Shown: positions 32,106-40,204 of the stretch, piece after piece
Layout: each line of letters begins with the position of its first letter
How positions within the stretch are numbered: position 1 is the first letter of the stretch
Source of the DNA: Actinomycetota bacterium
Lineage (GTDB): Bacteria; Actinomycetota; Thermoleophilia; Gaiellales; Gaiellaceae
DNA: 40,204 nucleotides
Direction of reading: 5' to 3'
Assembly: GCA_005888365.1 (NCBI GenBank)
Contig: VAWZ01000002.1
Location: 9,985-50,188, forward strand
The notes under the pieces: generated by a model
Told to the model about the DNA's origin: nothing
Seen by the model: the letters and a program-made list of their open reading frames with translations, nothing else
Databases searched by the model: none
Translations under genes and position numbers: made by a program

Positions 32106-32765
32106 ATGCGGGCCGTCGATCAGTGGCAGCTCATCGAAAGCGATCTCCAGGCCGACTGGGAGGAGCTCCGGCTCTCCTTCACGGCCGAGGACCGGGGCGC
32201 GACGGCAGGCGCTGCGGCCGTGCTCGCACCGCTGGGCCCAGGTCGCTACGGAGACGAGCTCCGTATCCAGATTCGGCGCTCCGGGAGCGGAGGGCCCGAG
32301 TTCCTCAAGAACCTCCTCCGCCGCCTCGACCGGAAGCGCCTCTGGGGGACGCTGACCCTCGTCGACGTCCGAGCCCCGACGACGCCCGCCGAGCCGGTTT
32401 CGCGGGAGGCCGCCGCTCCCCGTCCGCCGCTCGCCGAGGCGTGGGACGCGGCGCTCGCGACGCTTCCTCCGGACTGGAGCGACCTCCTCTGCGAGCTCGA
32501 CCTCGACTCGAGCGACTACATCGCACGCGCTGCGCTGCTCGGGGCCCCGCTGAATCCGACACGGGATCCCGCCACCCTCGCGCTCCGCTTTCGGGCCGCC
32601 GGTACGAAGGGATACGGCGCGCCGAGCGGGATGGTTCGGCGCTGTCTCGAGCGGATGGATGCGGAGAGGATTACCGGGACGCTCTCGGTCGTCACCTCCC
32701 TCTCGGACACGGAGAACGTCGCCACGCAGGGCCCGGTCTGGCGAATCGCGGGCCGCTCGGTCTGA
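32106..32765 (+). CDS. Conserved hypothetical protein with two related halves
   Basis: 219-aa ORF; DWEELRLSF...LRIQIRRSGSGGPEFLKNLLRRLDRKRLWGTLTLVDV resembles DWSDLLCEL...LALRFRAAGTKGYGAPSGMVRRCLERMDAERITGTLSVVTS. Confidence 0.7.
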   Translation: MRAVDQWQLIESDLQADWEELRLSFTAEDRGATAGAAAVLAPLGPGRYGDELRIQIRRSGSGGPEFLKNLLRRLDRKRLWGTLTLVDVRAPTTPAEPVSREAAAPRPPLAEAWDAALATLPPDWSDLLCELDLDSSDYIARAALLGAPLNPTRDPATLALRFRAAGTKGYGAPSGMVRRCLERMDAERITGTLSVVTSLSDTENVATQGPVWRIAGRSV

Positions 32766-32816
32766 GAGAAGAGCCGGGGGCCCACCGCACAGGCCGAGCC
32801 CCGACTCCGAGCCCCT

Positions 32817-33203
32817 CTAGACGATCTTCCTCGATCCGAACATGCTCGTCGGGTGCGCGTCGCAGCGGTACTTCAGCGTTCCGGCCTTCGTCAGCTTCAC
32901 CTTCCACGTCATCGAGCCGACGAACGAGATCCCGGTCTTCTTGCTCACGCCTCCGGGAGCGGAGAGGTGCGCGTTGTGGATGTTCGCCTTGTCGCGGACG
33001 AGGATCGTGTAGGTACCGCGCTTCATCGAGCTGAACGACTTTCCGGCCGAGGTCTTGAGCGTGATCGTGAAGCCCGGTCCGACCGTTAGGAGGAGCTTCG
33101 ACTTCGCAGTGATGGGGCTCGCGGCTTCGCCGGCGTGTCCGCTCGCCGCGGCGACGAGCCCGGCCACCGCGAGCGTCAGGATGAGTGCAGTTATTCGCTT
33201 CAT
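32817..33203 (-). CDS. Secreted cupredoxin-like (type 1 copper) protein
   Basis: Signal peptide; IHNAHL ... LKYRCDAHPTSMFG candidate His/Cys/His/Met ligands. Confidence 0.7.
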   Translation of the reverse strand: MKRITALILTLAVAGLVAAASGHAGEAASPITAKSKLLLTVGPGFTITLKTSAGKSFSSMKRGTYTILVRDKANIHNAHLSAPGGVSKKTGISFVGSMTWKVKLTKAGTLKYRCDAHPTSMFGSRKIV

Positions 33204-33251
33204 GCCCCGTTTGTACGGGAGGCTTCGGCTATCGGTTTTAGAACTCGCTTC

Positions 33252-35546
33252 CTACGCGCGCAACTCGCCGCCGAAGCGGGCGCGGAGCAGGGCAATTATG
33301 GCGCCGCGCAGCTCGGCCGCCTCCGCATCGGTCAGCGTCCTCTCGGGTGACTGGAAGCTCAGGCGGAGTGCGACGGACTTGCGGTCGCCGTCGAGCTGCT
33401 CGCCACGGTAGACGTCGAATACGCGCGCCTCTCGAAGCAGCGGCCCGGCGGCCTCGTGCGCGGCCTCCACGAGCGCGCCGACCTCGACGTCCTCGTCCAC
33501 GGCGACCGCGATGTCCTGTCGCACGGCCGGGTAGGTGATGACGTCCTCGTACACGATGCGCTCCGGGACGGGCGCGAAGAGCGTTGCCAGGTCAAGCTCG
33601 AACGCGCCCCAGGTGCGCTCGAGCACGCAGGGATGAAGCTCTCCGAAGGCACCGGCGTCTGTCTCCGCCGTCTTGCCGGGGTGAAGCTGGCGATGCGAGC
33701 CACGCCGTACGCGAAGGTCGAGATGGAGCGCGCCGTACAGCGTCTCGAGAACGCCTTTCGTCTCCGCGTACCCGCCCTCGAGGATCCCTCCCAGATGCCA
33801 GCGCTCGTCCGGGAGCTGCTCGCCCGACGGAAGGTAGACGCGTGCGATCTCGAACAGGGCGAGGTCTTCCGCACCCGTGTCGAGCCCGGTGCGCGCTGCG
33901 TCGACGAGGCCCGGGAGAAGCGTCGTGCGAAGAACGGCCTGGTCAGCGCTCATCGGATCCGGAAGCCGGACCGCAGCGGGGTCGGGGTCCGACGCGACGA
34001 GGCTCCACGTGTACGCCTCCAGGAATCCGGCTCCGACGAGGACGTCCTCGACCAGCCTCCGCAAACGCTGATCGCGTGACAGACGTCCGCGAACGTGCCG
34101 TCGGAGCGGCATCGTGTGCGGAATCGCGTCCAGGATGGGCCGAGCGATCTCCTCGACGAGGTCGATCTCCCGCGTGACGTCGCGTGCCCGCCAGGTGGGC
34201 ACGGTCACCGTCCAGTCCTGATTCACCTCGAAGCCGAGCTTCTCGAGAGTCAGGCGCTGGTCTTCGGCTGCGAGTGTGCGCCCGAGCACGTGCTCTGTGC
34301 GCTCCGGGCGGAGACGAACGACCGGTCGCTCGGGAAGGCGTTCGTGGACGTCGACGTGGCCCGTCATGCCCGCGTCTGCGAGATCGACCAGCATGCGGCT
34401 CGCGAGCACCGCGGCCGGCTCGGCGAGATACGGGTCGACGCCCTTTTCCCAACGGTTCGAACCGGCGGTTCGAAGCGCGAGACGCTCCGAGGAGCGCAGG
34501 ATGCCGATCGGCTCGAAGTTCGCGGCCTCGAGCAGAATCTCAGTAGTCTCGTCGCCGACCTCGCTCTCCTCGCCGCCCATGATGGCGGCGAGGGCGACCG
34601 ACCGCTCGCCGTCCGTGATCATGAGATCGCTCGTTTCGAGCCGGCGGAGCGTGCCGTCGAGCGTTCGGAGCTCCTCGCCCGGCCGCGCGCGACGAACAAC
34701 GATCCTCCCGCCCGCGAGCCTTGCGCGGTCGAAGGCGTGCAGCGGGCTTCCCCAGACGTGCATCACGTAGTTCGTGACGTCGACGACGTTGGAGATCGAG
34801 CGCATCTCGGCGAGGTAGAGCCGGGAGCGAAGCCATTGTGGCGAGGGTCCGATCTTCACGTCGCGGAAGACGCGACCGATGTAGCGCGGGCAGCCCGCGG
34901 GGTCCTCGACGGTGACCACGACGGGCTCCCCGTCGACAACCGGTGGATCCTGCGGCGCCGGGGGGTGGAGGTCGCCGTCGAGGAGCGCCGCGACCTCTCT
35001 GGCCAGCCCGACCATGGAGAGGAGGTCGACTCGGTTCGGCGTCGGCACGACGTCGAGCACCTGGTCGTGGATCGGAAGCACGTCGTGCAAGGGCGTGCCC
35101 GGCTCCGGCCCTCGAGGGAGAACCATGATCCCCGCGTGGTCCTCACCGAGGCCCACTTCGTCTTCGGCGAGGATCATTCCGCGCGACTGTTGCCCACGGA
35201 GCTCGACCTCGCGGAGAGGCTGGTCGAGAACGGGCAGGAGCGCGCCGGGCAGAGCGACGGCGACCGTCGCGCCCGCCTCGAAGTTCCATGCCCCGCAGAC
35301 GATCTGGCGTGGATGTCCCTCACCGACGTCGACCTGGCAGACGCGCAGGCGATCCGCATTCGCGTGCGGTCGCGCTTCCAGCACGCTTCCCACGAGGAAG
35401 CGACCGAGGTTCCCGTCCACGTCGGGCACGCCGACGTCGATCACCCGCTCGACCTCGAGCGCCGAGATCGCGAGCCGGCGCGCTATCTCGCCCGCAGACG
35501 GATCGACAGTGACGTACTCACGAAGCCAGGAGAGCGGCGCGCGCAT
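33252..35546 (-). CDS. pheT: Phenylalanyl-tRNA synthetase beta subunit
   Basis: MRAPLSWLREYVTVDPSAGEIARRLAISALEVERV; tRNA-binding and B5 regions; C-terminal VFDVYRGEQLDGDRKSVALRLSFQSPERTLTDAEA. Confidence 0.95.
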   Translation of the reverse strand: MRAPLSWLREYVTVDPSAGEIARRLAISALEVERVIDVGVPDVDGNLGRFLVGSVLEARPHANADRLRVCQVDVGEGHPRQIVCGAWNFEAGATVAVALPGALLPVLDQPLREVELRGQQSRGMILAEDEVGLGEDHAGIMVLPRGPEPGTPLHDVLPIHDQVLDVVPTPNRVDLLSMVGLAREVAALLDGDLHPPAPQDPPVVDGEPVVVTVEDPAGCPRYIGRVFRDVKIGPSPQWLRSRLYLAEMRSISNVVDVTNYVMHVWGSPLHAFDRARLAGGRIVVRRARPGEELRTLDGTLRRLETSDLMITDGERSVALAAIMGGEESEVGDETTEILLEAANFEPIGILRSSERLALRTAGSNRWEKGVDPYLAEPAAVLASRMLVDLADAGMTGHVDVHERLPERPVVRLRPERTEHVLGRTLAAEDQRLTLEKLGFEVNQDWTVTVPTWRARDVTREIDLVEEIARPILDAIPHTMPLRRHVRGRLSRDQRLRRLVEDVLVGAGFLEAYTWSLVASDPDPAAVRLPDPMSADQAVLRTTLLPGLVDAARTGLDTGAEDLALFEIARVYLPSGEQLPDERWHLGGILEGGYAETKGVLETLYGALHLDLRVRRGSHRQLHPGKTAETDAGAFGELHPCVLERTWGAFELDLATLFAPVPERIVYEDVITYPAVRQDIAVAVDEDVEVGALVEAAHEAAGPLLREARVFDVYRGEQLDGDRKSVALRLSFQSPERTLTDAEAAELRGAIIALLRARFGGELRA

Positions 35547-36592
35547 CAGAACTGCCTCAGCAGGCGCGGATCGTTCCGCCAGAGCTCTCTCAGATCGGGA
35601 ATGCCGTGCCGGAGCACGGCGATCCGCTCGAGTCCCCAGCCGAAGGCGAAGCCCGTGTACCGCTCCGCGTCGTAGCCGACGAACTCGAGGACGTTCGGAT
35701 CGACCATCCCGGCACCGCCGACCTCGATCCAGCCCGAATGCCGACAGACGGGACAGCCGGAGCCGTCGCAGATGTGACAGGACACGAGCGCCTCGATCGA
35801 CGGTTCCGTGAACGGGAAGTAGTGCGTCACGAACTGCGAGCGACGTTCCTGGCCGAAGAGCTCGCGGAGCAGGTAGTCGAGCGTGCCCTCGAGGTCGGCG
35901 AGCGTGATGCCCTCGTCGACTGCGAGCCCCTCGACCTGGTGGAAAATCGGAGTGTGCGTCGCGTCGGGGGTGTCGCGCCGATAGCACCGGCCGGGGCTGA
36001 CGATGTAGACGGGAGGCTCCTGCGTCTCCATCGTCCGAATCTGCGAGGGTGACGTTTCGGTCCTCAGCACCGTGTGCTCGTCGAGGAACAACGTGTGGAG
36101 CGGCGACCGGGTCGGGTGGACGAGCGGGAAGTTGAGGGCATCGAAGTTGTAGTGAGTCGTCTCGACCTCGCGGCCGTCGACGACCGTATAGCCGAGGCCG
36201 AGGAAGATGTCCTCGAACTCCCGCCGGATCTGCGTGATCAGGTGCAGGTGGCCACGGCGAACCGGGGTGCCAGGGATCGTGACGTCGACGCGCTCCTCGG
36301 CGAGGCGGCGGTCGAGCTCGAGCTGTCGGAGTTCTTCTTGGCGCACGCTGATGGCCATCTCGAGCGCCTCGCGGAACTTGTTGAGCTGCATTCCGGTGTT
36401 GCGGTCGCGAACTTCTCGAAGCGCGAGCTTGAGCTGGCTCTTACGCCCGAGGTACTCGACTCGCACGCGGTCCAAGTCTTCGGTCGAGGTTGCTTCTCGC
36501 ACTGCCCGCATTGCGGTCTCTTCCAGCGCCTCCGGGTCCACGGCGGCGACTGTAGCGGGATCGATCTCTTGCTTTTCGCTCATCGCTCTCAT
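35546..36592 (-). CDS. pheS: Phenylalanyl-tRNA synthetase alpha subunit (start at 36592 or 36583)
   Basis: YLGRKSQLKLALREV; LHLITQIRREFEDIFLGLGYTVVDGREVETTHYNFDALNFPLVHPTRSPLHTLFLDE; GWGLERIAVLRHGIPDLRELWRNDPRLLRQF. Confidence 0.96.
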   Translation of the reverse strand: MRAMSEKQEIDPATVAAVDPEALEETAMRAVREATSTEDLDRVRVEYLGRKSQLKLALREVRDRNTGMQLNKFREALEMAISVRQEELRQLELDRRLAEERVDVTIPGTPVRRGHLHLITQIRREFEDIFLGLGYTVVDGREVETTHYNFDALNFPLVHPTRSPLHTLFLDEHTVLRTETSPSQIRTMETQEPPVYIVSPGRCYRRDTPDATHTPIFHQVEGLAVDEGITLADLEGTLDYLLRELFGQERRSQFVTHYFPFTEPSIEALVSCHICDGSGCPVCRHSGWIEVGGAGMVDPNVLEFVGYDAERYTGFAFGWGLERIAVLRHGIPDLRELWRNDPRLLRQF

Positions 36593-36611
36593 CTCGCTCG
36601 AGCAGAAGGGA

Positions 36612-36686
36612 CGGGGCAGCCCCTGCCTGGATGCGGAGAGGGCGGACTGCTACGCGCGCGTCGCTGCCCCGACTACAGGCCGGGGC
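36612..36686 (-). promoter_or_regulatory. Candidate switch-like RNA leader upstream of pheST
   Basis: GCTGCCCCG (36663..36671) can pair with CGGGGCAGC (36612..36620, 9 bp) or, through its GCCCCG, with CGGGGC (36681..36686, 6 bp). Confidence 0.35.
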
Positions 36687-36769
36687 TTCATAAAGAGCGC
36701 CGTGCGTGGGCTGCTCGTCATGCGCGTCCAGCGTAGCGCCCGACCCGTCTGCTGACAAAGTGTGCGCCG

Positions 36770-37477
36770 ATGGCTCTCTACGACCCGATCGCCCGCATCT
36801 ACGACCCGTGGAGCCGGTCGGTGACGGAGGACGTCGGGTTCTACGTCGACCAGGCGCTCTCGGTCGGTGGCCCGGTCGTCGAGCTCGCCGTCGGCACCGG
36901 GCGGATCGCGGTTCCGATCGCCGAGGCGGGCGTCGCCGTGATCGGGATCGACGCGTCCCCCCGGATGCTCGCCTTCGCGGGCGAGGCAGCGAGAGCTGCC
37001 GGCGTCGAGGCGCTCGTCGATCTCCGGCTCGGCGATCTTGCCGACCCGCCGGTCCCGGAGCGCGTCCCGCTCGTGATCTGCCCGTTCCGCTCTCTCCTGC
37101 ACATGGAAGACGAGCCCGCGAAGCTTCGTGCGCTGCAGGCGGCCCGCGCGCTCCTCGTGTCGGAGGGCCGTTTCGTATTCGACGTGTTTGCGCCCAGCGC
37201 GGAGGACATCGAGGAGACGCACGACCTGTGGGTCGAGCGCGAGCCCGGAATCTTCGAGCGCGCGGTCTGGGACGAGAGCGCTCGGACCCTCTCCCTTTCG
37301 GTCCGCTCGGGCTCGGTCTCGGCGACGTTCGCGCTCCATTGGCTCTCGTTGCCGGAGTGGTTGCGGTTGCTCGACCTCGCGGGCTTCGAGGTCGAGTCGA
37401 CCTACGGCTGGTTCGACCTCCGCCCTCACGACGGCGAGGAGGACATGATCTTCGTCTGCCGCGGGCAGAGCAAATGA
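36770..37477 (+). CDS. Class I SAM-dependent methyltransferase
   Basis: VVELAVGTGRIAVPIAEAGVAVIGIDASPRMLAFA; ICPFRSLLHM. Confidence 0.85.
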   Translation: MALYDPIARIYDPWSRSVTEDVGFYVDQALSVGGPVVELAVGTGRIAVPIAEAGVAVIGIDASPRMLAFAGEAARAAGVEALVDLRLGDLADPPVPERVPLVICPFRSLLHMEDEPAKLRALQAARALLVSEGRFVFDVFAPSAEDIEETHDLWVEREPGIFERAVWDESARTLSLSVRSGSVSATFALHWLSLPEWLRLLDLAGFEVESTYGWFDLRPHDGEEDMIFVCRGQSK

Positions 37478-37560
37478 CTCGTCTGCCGCAGGCGGAGCGA
37501 CTGGCTCGTCTGCCGCAGGCGGAGCGCATGACTCGTCTCCTGCGGACGCGGGTCGTCGCT
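37453..37560. repeat. 27-bp tandem repeat, about 4 copies, seeded by the methyltransferase 3' end
   Basis: CGTCTGCCGC(A/G)GGC(G/A)GAGC units at 37453, 37480 and 37507 plus a diverged copy at 37534; exact 27-bp period. Confidence 0.85.
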
Positions 37561-37573
37561 TATCGTCCCGAGC

Positions 37574-38014
37574 ATGGGCGCATCGGACGCGGCGGATCCA
37601 GTCTCCTGGCTCCTGATCAGACCCGGATGGAAAGTTGTGTCATCGGACGGGCTGGAGGTGGGGCGCGTCGACGAGATCGCCGGCGACGACACGAGCGACA
37701 TCTTCGACGGCCTGGCCGTCGCCACGGGCGCCCTCGAGAAGCCGCGGTACGTCCCGTCCGAGCAGGTCGCCACGATCACGCAGGGAACCGTGATCCTGAA
37801 GCTCACTCGTTCGGAGACAGAGCGGCTGGAGGAGTACCTGGAGCCGGCCTCGAGCGAGGAGATCGAGCCGGACAGCAAGGGAGGACTCGGCGAGGAGATC
37901 GGCGCAGACGTTCGTGAGGTCGAAGGACGCGTGTTCGCGCCGACGCAACGGCACGAGCACTCGATGAACATCTGGAGGCGGATCGCGCTCTGGATCCGCA
38001 GCTGGAGACGCTAG
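37574..38014 (+). CDS. Hypothetical protein with PRC-barrel-like N-terminal region
   Basis: GWKVVSSDGLEVGRVDEIAGDDTSDIFDGLAVATGALEKPRYVPSEQVATITQGTVILKL. Confidence 0.6.
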   Translation: MGASDAADPVSWLLIRPGWKVVSSDGLEVGRVDEIAGDDTSDIFDGLAVATGALEKPRYVPSEQVATITQGTVILKLTRSETERLEEYLEPASSEEIEPDSKGGLGEEIGADVREVEGRVFAPTQRHEHSMNIWRRIALWIRSWRR

Positions 38015-38028
38015 GCGGGCACTCCCGG

Positions 38029-38445
38029 CTACACCAACTCGACGGCGTCCCCGAGCGCGATCTCGCCGCCCTCGACGACGTGGGCGAGCATGCCGCGGCG
38101 ACCGTCGAGCTCGGCGCGTAGTCCCTCGCGCAGCTCGTCCATGCGGTGACACGGCTCGCAGACCATCGTGATCTCGAGGACCGTCTCGCCCACGCGGACA
38201 CGCTGGCCGATCGGCCAGTCGTGCACGTCAGCGCCTTCCACCGTGACGTTCTCGCGGATCGCGCCCGGCGCAACGCCGACTGCGTCGAGATGCTCCTTGG
38301 ACGCGAGGAGCACTTCGCGTCGAGGCGGGTTCGCGTGGGCACAACCCTCGATCCCAAGCCCCTCGAGTGCGAGCACGCGCTCGCGCGCTGCGGACCGCCC
38401 CGTCCCGCGCTCCGGTGAGACGAACAAACCCGCGACCGATGCCAT
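38029..38445 (-). CDS. MOSC-domain-containing protein
   Basis: LGIEGCAHANPPRREVLLASKEHLDAVGVAPGAIRENVTVEGADVHDWPIGQRVRVGETVLEITMVCEPCHRM. Confidence 0.85.
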   Translation of the reverse strand: MASVAGLFVSPERGTGRSAARERVLALEGLGIEGCAHANPPRREVLLASKEHLDAVGVAPGAIRENVTVEGADVHDWPIGQRVRVGETVLEITMVCEPCHRMDELREGLRAELDGRRGMLAHVVEGGEIALGDAVELV

Positions 38446-38476
38446 GTTTTCACCCTATCGGTAGAGTCGGGTAGCA

Positions 38477-39118
38477 GTGATCTGGGCTCTGATCATCCTC
38501 CTGGCGATCGTCCTGGTCGTCTTTCTGCTGATCGCCGGCCTCTACAACAGGCTCGTTCGCTACCGGAACGCTGCGAACAACGCGTGGGCGCAGGTCGAGG
38601 TTCAGCTCAAGCGGCGATGGGACCTGATCCCGAACCTGGTCGAGACGGTCAAGGGCTACGCGGCGCACGAGCGCGGGGTCTTCGAAGAGGTGACGGTTGC
38701 GCGGACGCGTGCGCAGCAGGCGCAGTCGCCGGCCGAGTCCGCCCAGGCGGAAGGAATCCTCGGGCAGGCGCTCGGACGTCTCTTCGCGGTCGCCGAGGCG
38801 TACCCCGACCTCAAGGCAAGCGAGAACTTCCGCGAGCTGCAGGGCCAGCTCGAGGGAACGGAGAATCAAATCGCGGTCGCGAGACAGACGTACAACGACT
38901 CGGTGCTCGCGTACAACAACGGAGTCCAGACCTTTCCGGGCGCAGTCCTGGCCGGCCCGTTCGGGTTCCGGACTCGCGAGTTCTTCCAGGTCGAGGAGCA
39001 AGCGGAGCGAGAGGCTCCGCACGTCGACTTCACGAGCGCTGCTGCCACTCAGGCATCCGCGGCTCCGGGACCGGAAGGCCCTGCTCCGACTCAGGAACCG
39101 CGGCGCGAGAGCTCGTAG
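38477..39118 (+). CDS. LemA-family protein
   Basis: GLYNRLVRYRNAANNAWAQVEVQLKRRWDLIPNLVETVKGYAAHERGVFEEVTVAR; ASENFRELQGQLEGTENQIAVARQTYNDSVLAYNNGVQTFPGAVLAGPFGF. Confidence 0.93.
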   Translation: MIWALIILLAIVLVVFLLIAGLYNRLVRYRNAANNAWAQVEVQLKRRWDLIPNLVETVKGYAAHERGVFEEVTVARTRAQQAQSPAESAQAEGILGQALGRLFAVAEAYPDLKASENFRELQGQLEGTENQIAVARQTYNDSVLAYNNGVQTFPGAVLAGPFGFRTREFFQVEEQAEREAPHVDFTSAAATQASAAPGPEGPAPTQEPRRESS

Positions 39119-39771
39119 AGCGCGATCGCGCCCGCGGCCGCGACGTTCAGCGATTCCGCCGCCCCAGGCAGCGGAATGGTTGCGACGTCGTGACTAGGCG
39201 TCACCAGGCCGTCGGGAAGCCCCTCGCGCTCCCCGCCCAGAAGGAGGGTGAGCGGAGGCGTGAGGTCGACATCGGCAAGCGAAGCCCCGCCGTGGGCGAC
39301 GAGCGCGATGTGGCGAGCGCCGGGCTCTCGCCACGCGACGTGAGGCACACGAAAGACTGCCCCCGCGGAGGCTCGCAGAGCACGCGGGCCGAGCGGGTCG
39401 GCACAGCCTTCCGAAAGGGAGACCGCGGCGCCAAAGGCGTCGGCGGTGCGCAGAAGCGTCCCCACGTTGCCCGGATCGCCGACCCGCCACAGAGCAAGCG
39501 TCACCTCGCGCCGGCCGGTCGGGAGATCGGATCGTCGATAGACACCGACGACCCGCGGCGCATGTCCGAGGGTCGACAGAGCGCCGAGTAGCGCGGACTC
39601 CACGTTCTCGCCGGCCACGAGCAGCTCGACCGGGTCGATTCCTGCGCCGCTCGCCGCCTCGACCAGGTCCTCGCCTTCCACCGCGAAGAGCCCCGTCTCA
39701 TCGCGGTGCTTGCGGGCGGAGAGGAGCTTGCGGACGAGCCGCAGCTTCGCGTTGTGCGCCGAGGTGATCAG
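39091..39771 (-). CDS. TrmH/SpoU-family RNA 2'-O-ribose methyltransferase (start codon uncertain)
   Basis: [50 protein letters not shown]; upstream in-frame [37 protein letters not shown] extends to a CTG overlapping the rplT stop. Confidence 0.85.
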   Translation of the reverse strand: MITSAHNAKLRLVRKLLSARKHRDETGLFAVEGEDLVEAASGAGIDPVELLVAGENVESALLGALSTLGHAPRVVGVYRRSDLPTGRREVTLALWRVGDPGNVGTLLRTADAFGAAVSLSEGCADPLGPRALRASAGAVFRVPHVAWREPGARHIALVAHGGASLADVDLTPPLTLLLGGEREGLPDGLVTPSHDVATIPLPGAAESLNVAAAGAIALYELSRRGS

Positions 39772-40151
39772 GCGGCCTGAGAGCCCGATGCGCCGGACTC
39801 GAGCGCCGCCTTCGCACGGTCGGCGACCACCGCGAACGCCTTCGGATCGGACACGGCGAGATCGGCGAGCGACTTGCGGTCGAGCTCGATTCCGGCCTTC
39901 TTGACGCCCGACATGAATCGGTTGTAGGAGAGCCCGTTCGCGCGCGCGGCTGCGTTGATGCGCATGATCCAGAGCGAGCGAAACGTCCGCTTCTTCGCCT
40001 TGCGGTCCCGGTAGGCGTAGACGAGCGAGTGCTCGACCTGCTCACGCGCGAAGCGATAGCTCGACTTCTTGCGCCCGTAGTAGCCCTTCGCCTGCTCGAG
40101 GAGCTTCGCGCGCTTCTTGCGCGCGTGGACCGCACGTTTCACGCGGGGCAT
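39768..40151 (-). CDS. rplT: 50S ribosomal protein L20
   Basis: [80 protein letters not shown]. Confidence 0.97.
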   Translation of the reverse strand: MPRVKRAVHARKKRAKLLEQAKGYYGRKKSSYRFAREQVEHSLVYAYRDRKAKKRTFRSLWIMRINAAARANGLSYNRFMSGVKKAGIELDRKSLADLAVSDPKAFAVVADRAKAALESGASGSQAA

Positions 40152-40154
40152 CGC

Positions 40155-40204
40155 TCAGCCTCCTCTCAGGAGCTTCTTGACGCTTCTCGCGTCGCTCCTT
40201 GCGA
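40155..40204 (-). CDS. rpmI: 3' end of ribosomal protein L35 (partial)
   Basis: Immediately upstream of rplT; minus-strand frame reads ARSDARSVKKLLRGG-stop. Confidence 0.65.
   Translation of the reverse strand, partial: ARSDARSVKKLLRGG

Noticed and set aside
36601-36620. T-box-like ending (CCGTCCCTT) upstream of pheS
   Set aside because: No T-box core (TGGNACCGCG-type) sequence or specifier stem recognised in the leader.

Overview
High-GC window with actinobacterial-type gene content. The guess of a Thermoleophilia/Gaiellales-like lineage is inference from protein style and GC only. Most of the window is conserved core genes on the minus strand: ssrA (tmRNA), a form II-type carbon monoxide dehydrogenase-like operon (coxSLM order), smpB, a cyclic-nucleotide-binding protein plus a SUV3-like helicase, ftsX-ftsE-prfB (prfB with a +1 programmed frameshift), secA, hpf/raiA, comF, a sugar-nucleotide / methionine-cycle block (nucleotidyltransferase, mtnA, ahcY, MerR, cupin, NDP-sugar pyrophosphorylase, UDP-glucose dehydrogenase, LCP protein, hisC-like), a 2-oxoacid dehydrogenase operon (E1a, E1b, E2, GNAT, E3), pheST, and trmH-like/rplT/rpmI at the right edge. 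No CRISPR array, rRNA, tRNA, transposase or recognisable defence island was found. The points most worth a second look are: a ~171-bp element with 17-bp terminal inverted repeats and an internal perfect hairpin, abutting the secA start codon; GTGAC-N5-GTCAC palindromes in the promoter regions of lpdA and the SUV3-like helicase; three small tandem repeats, two of them seeded at gene 3' ends; a frame-disrupted zinc-ribbon-like gene downstream of the ssrA 3' end; and a switch-like set of mutually exclusive pairings in the pheST leader. I did not find convincing evidence for a wholly new multi-gene system.
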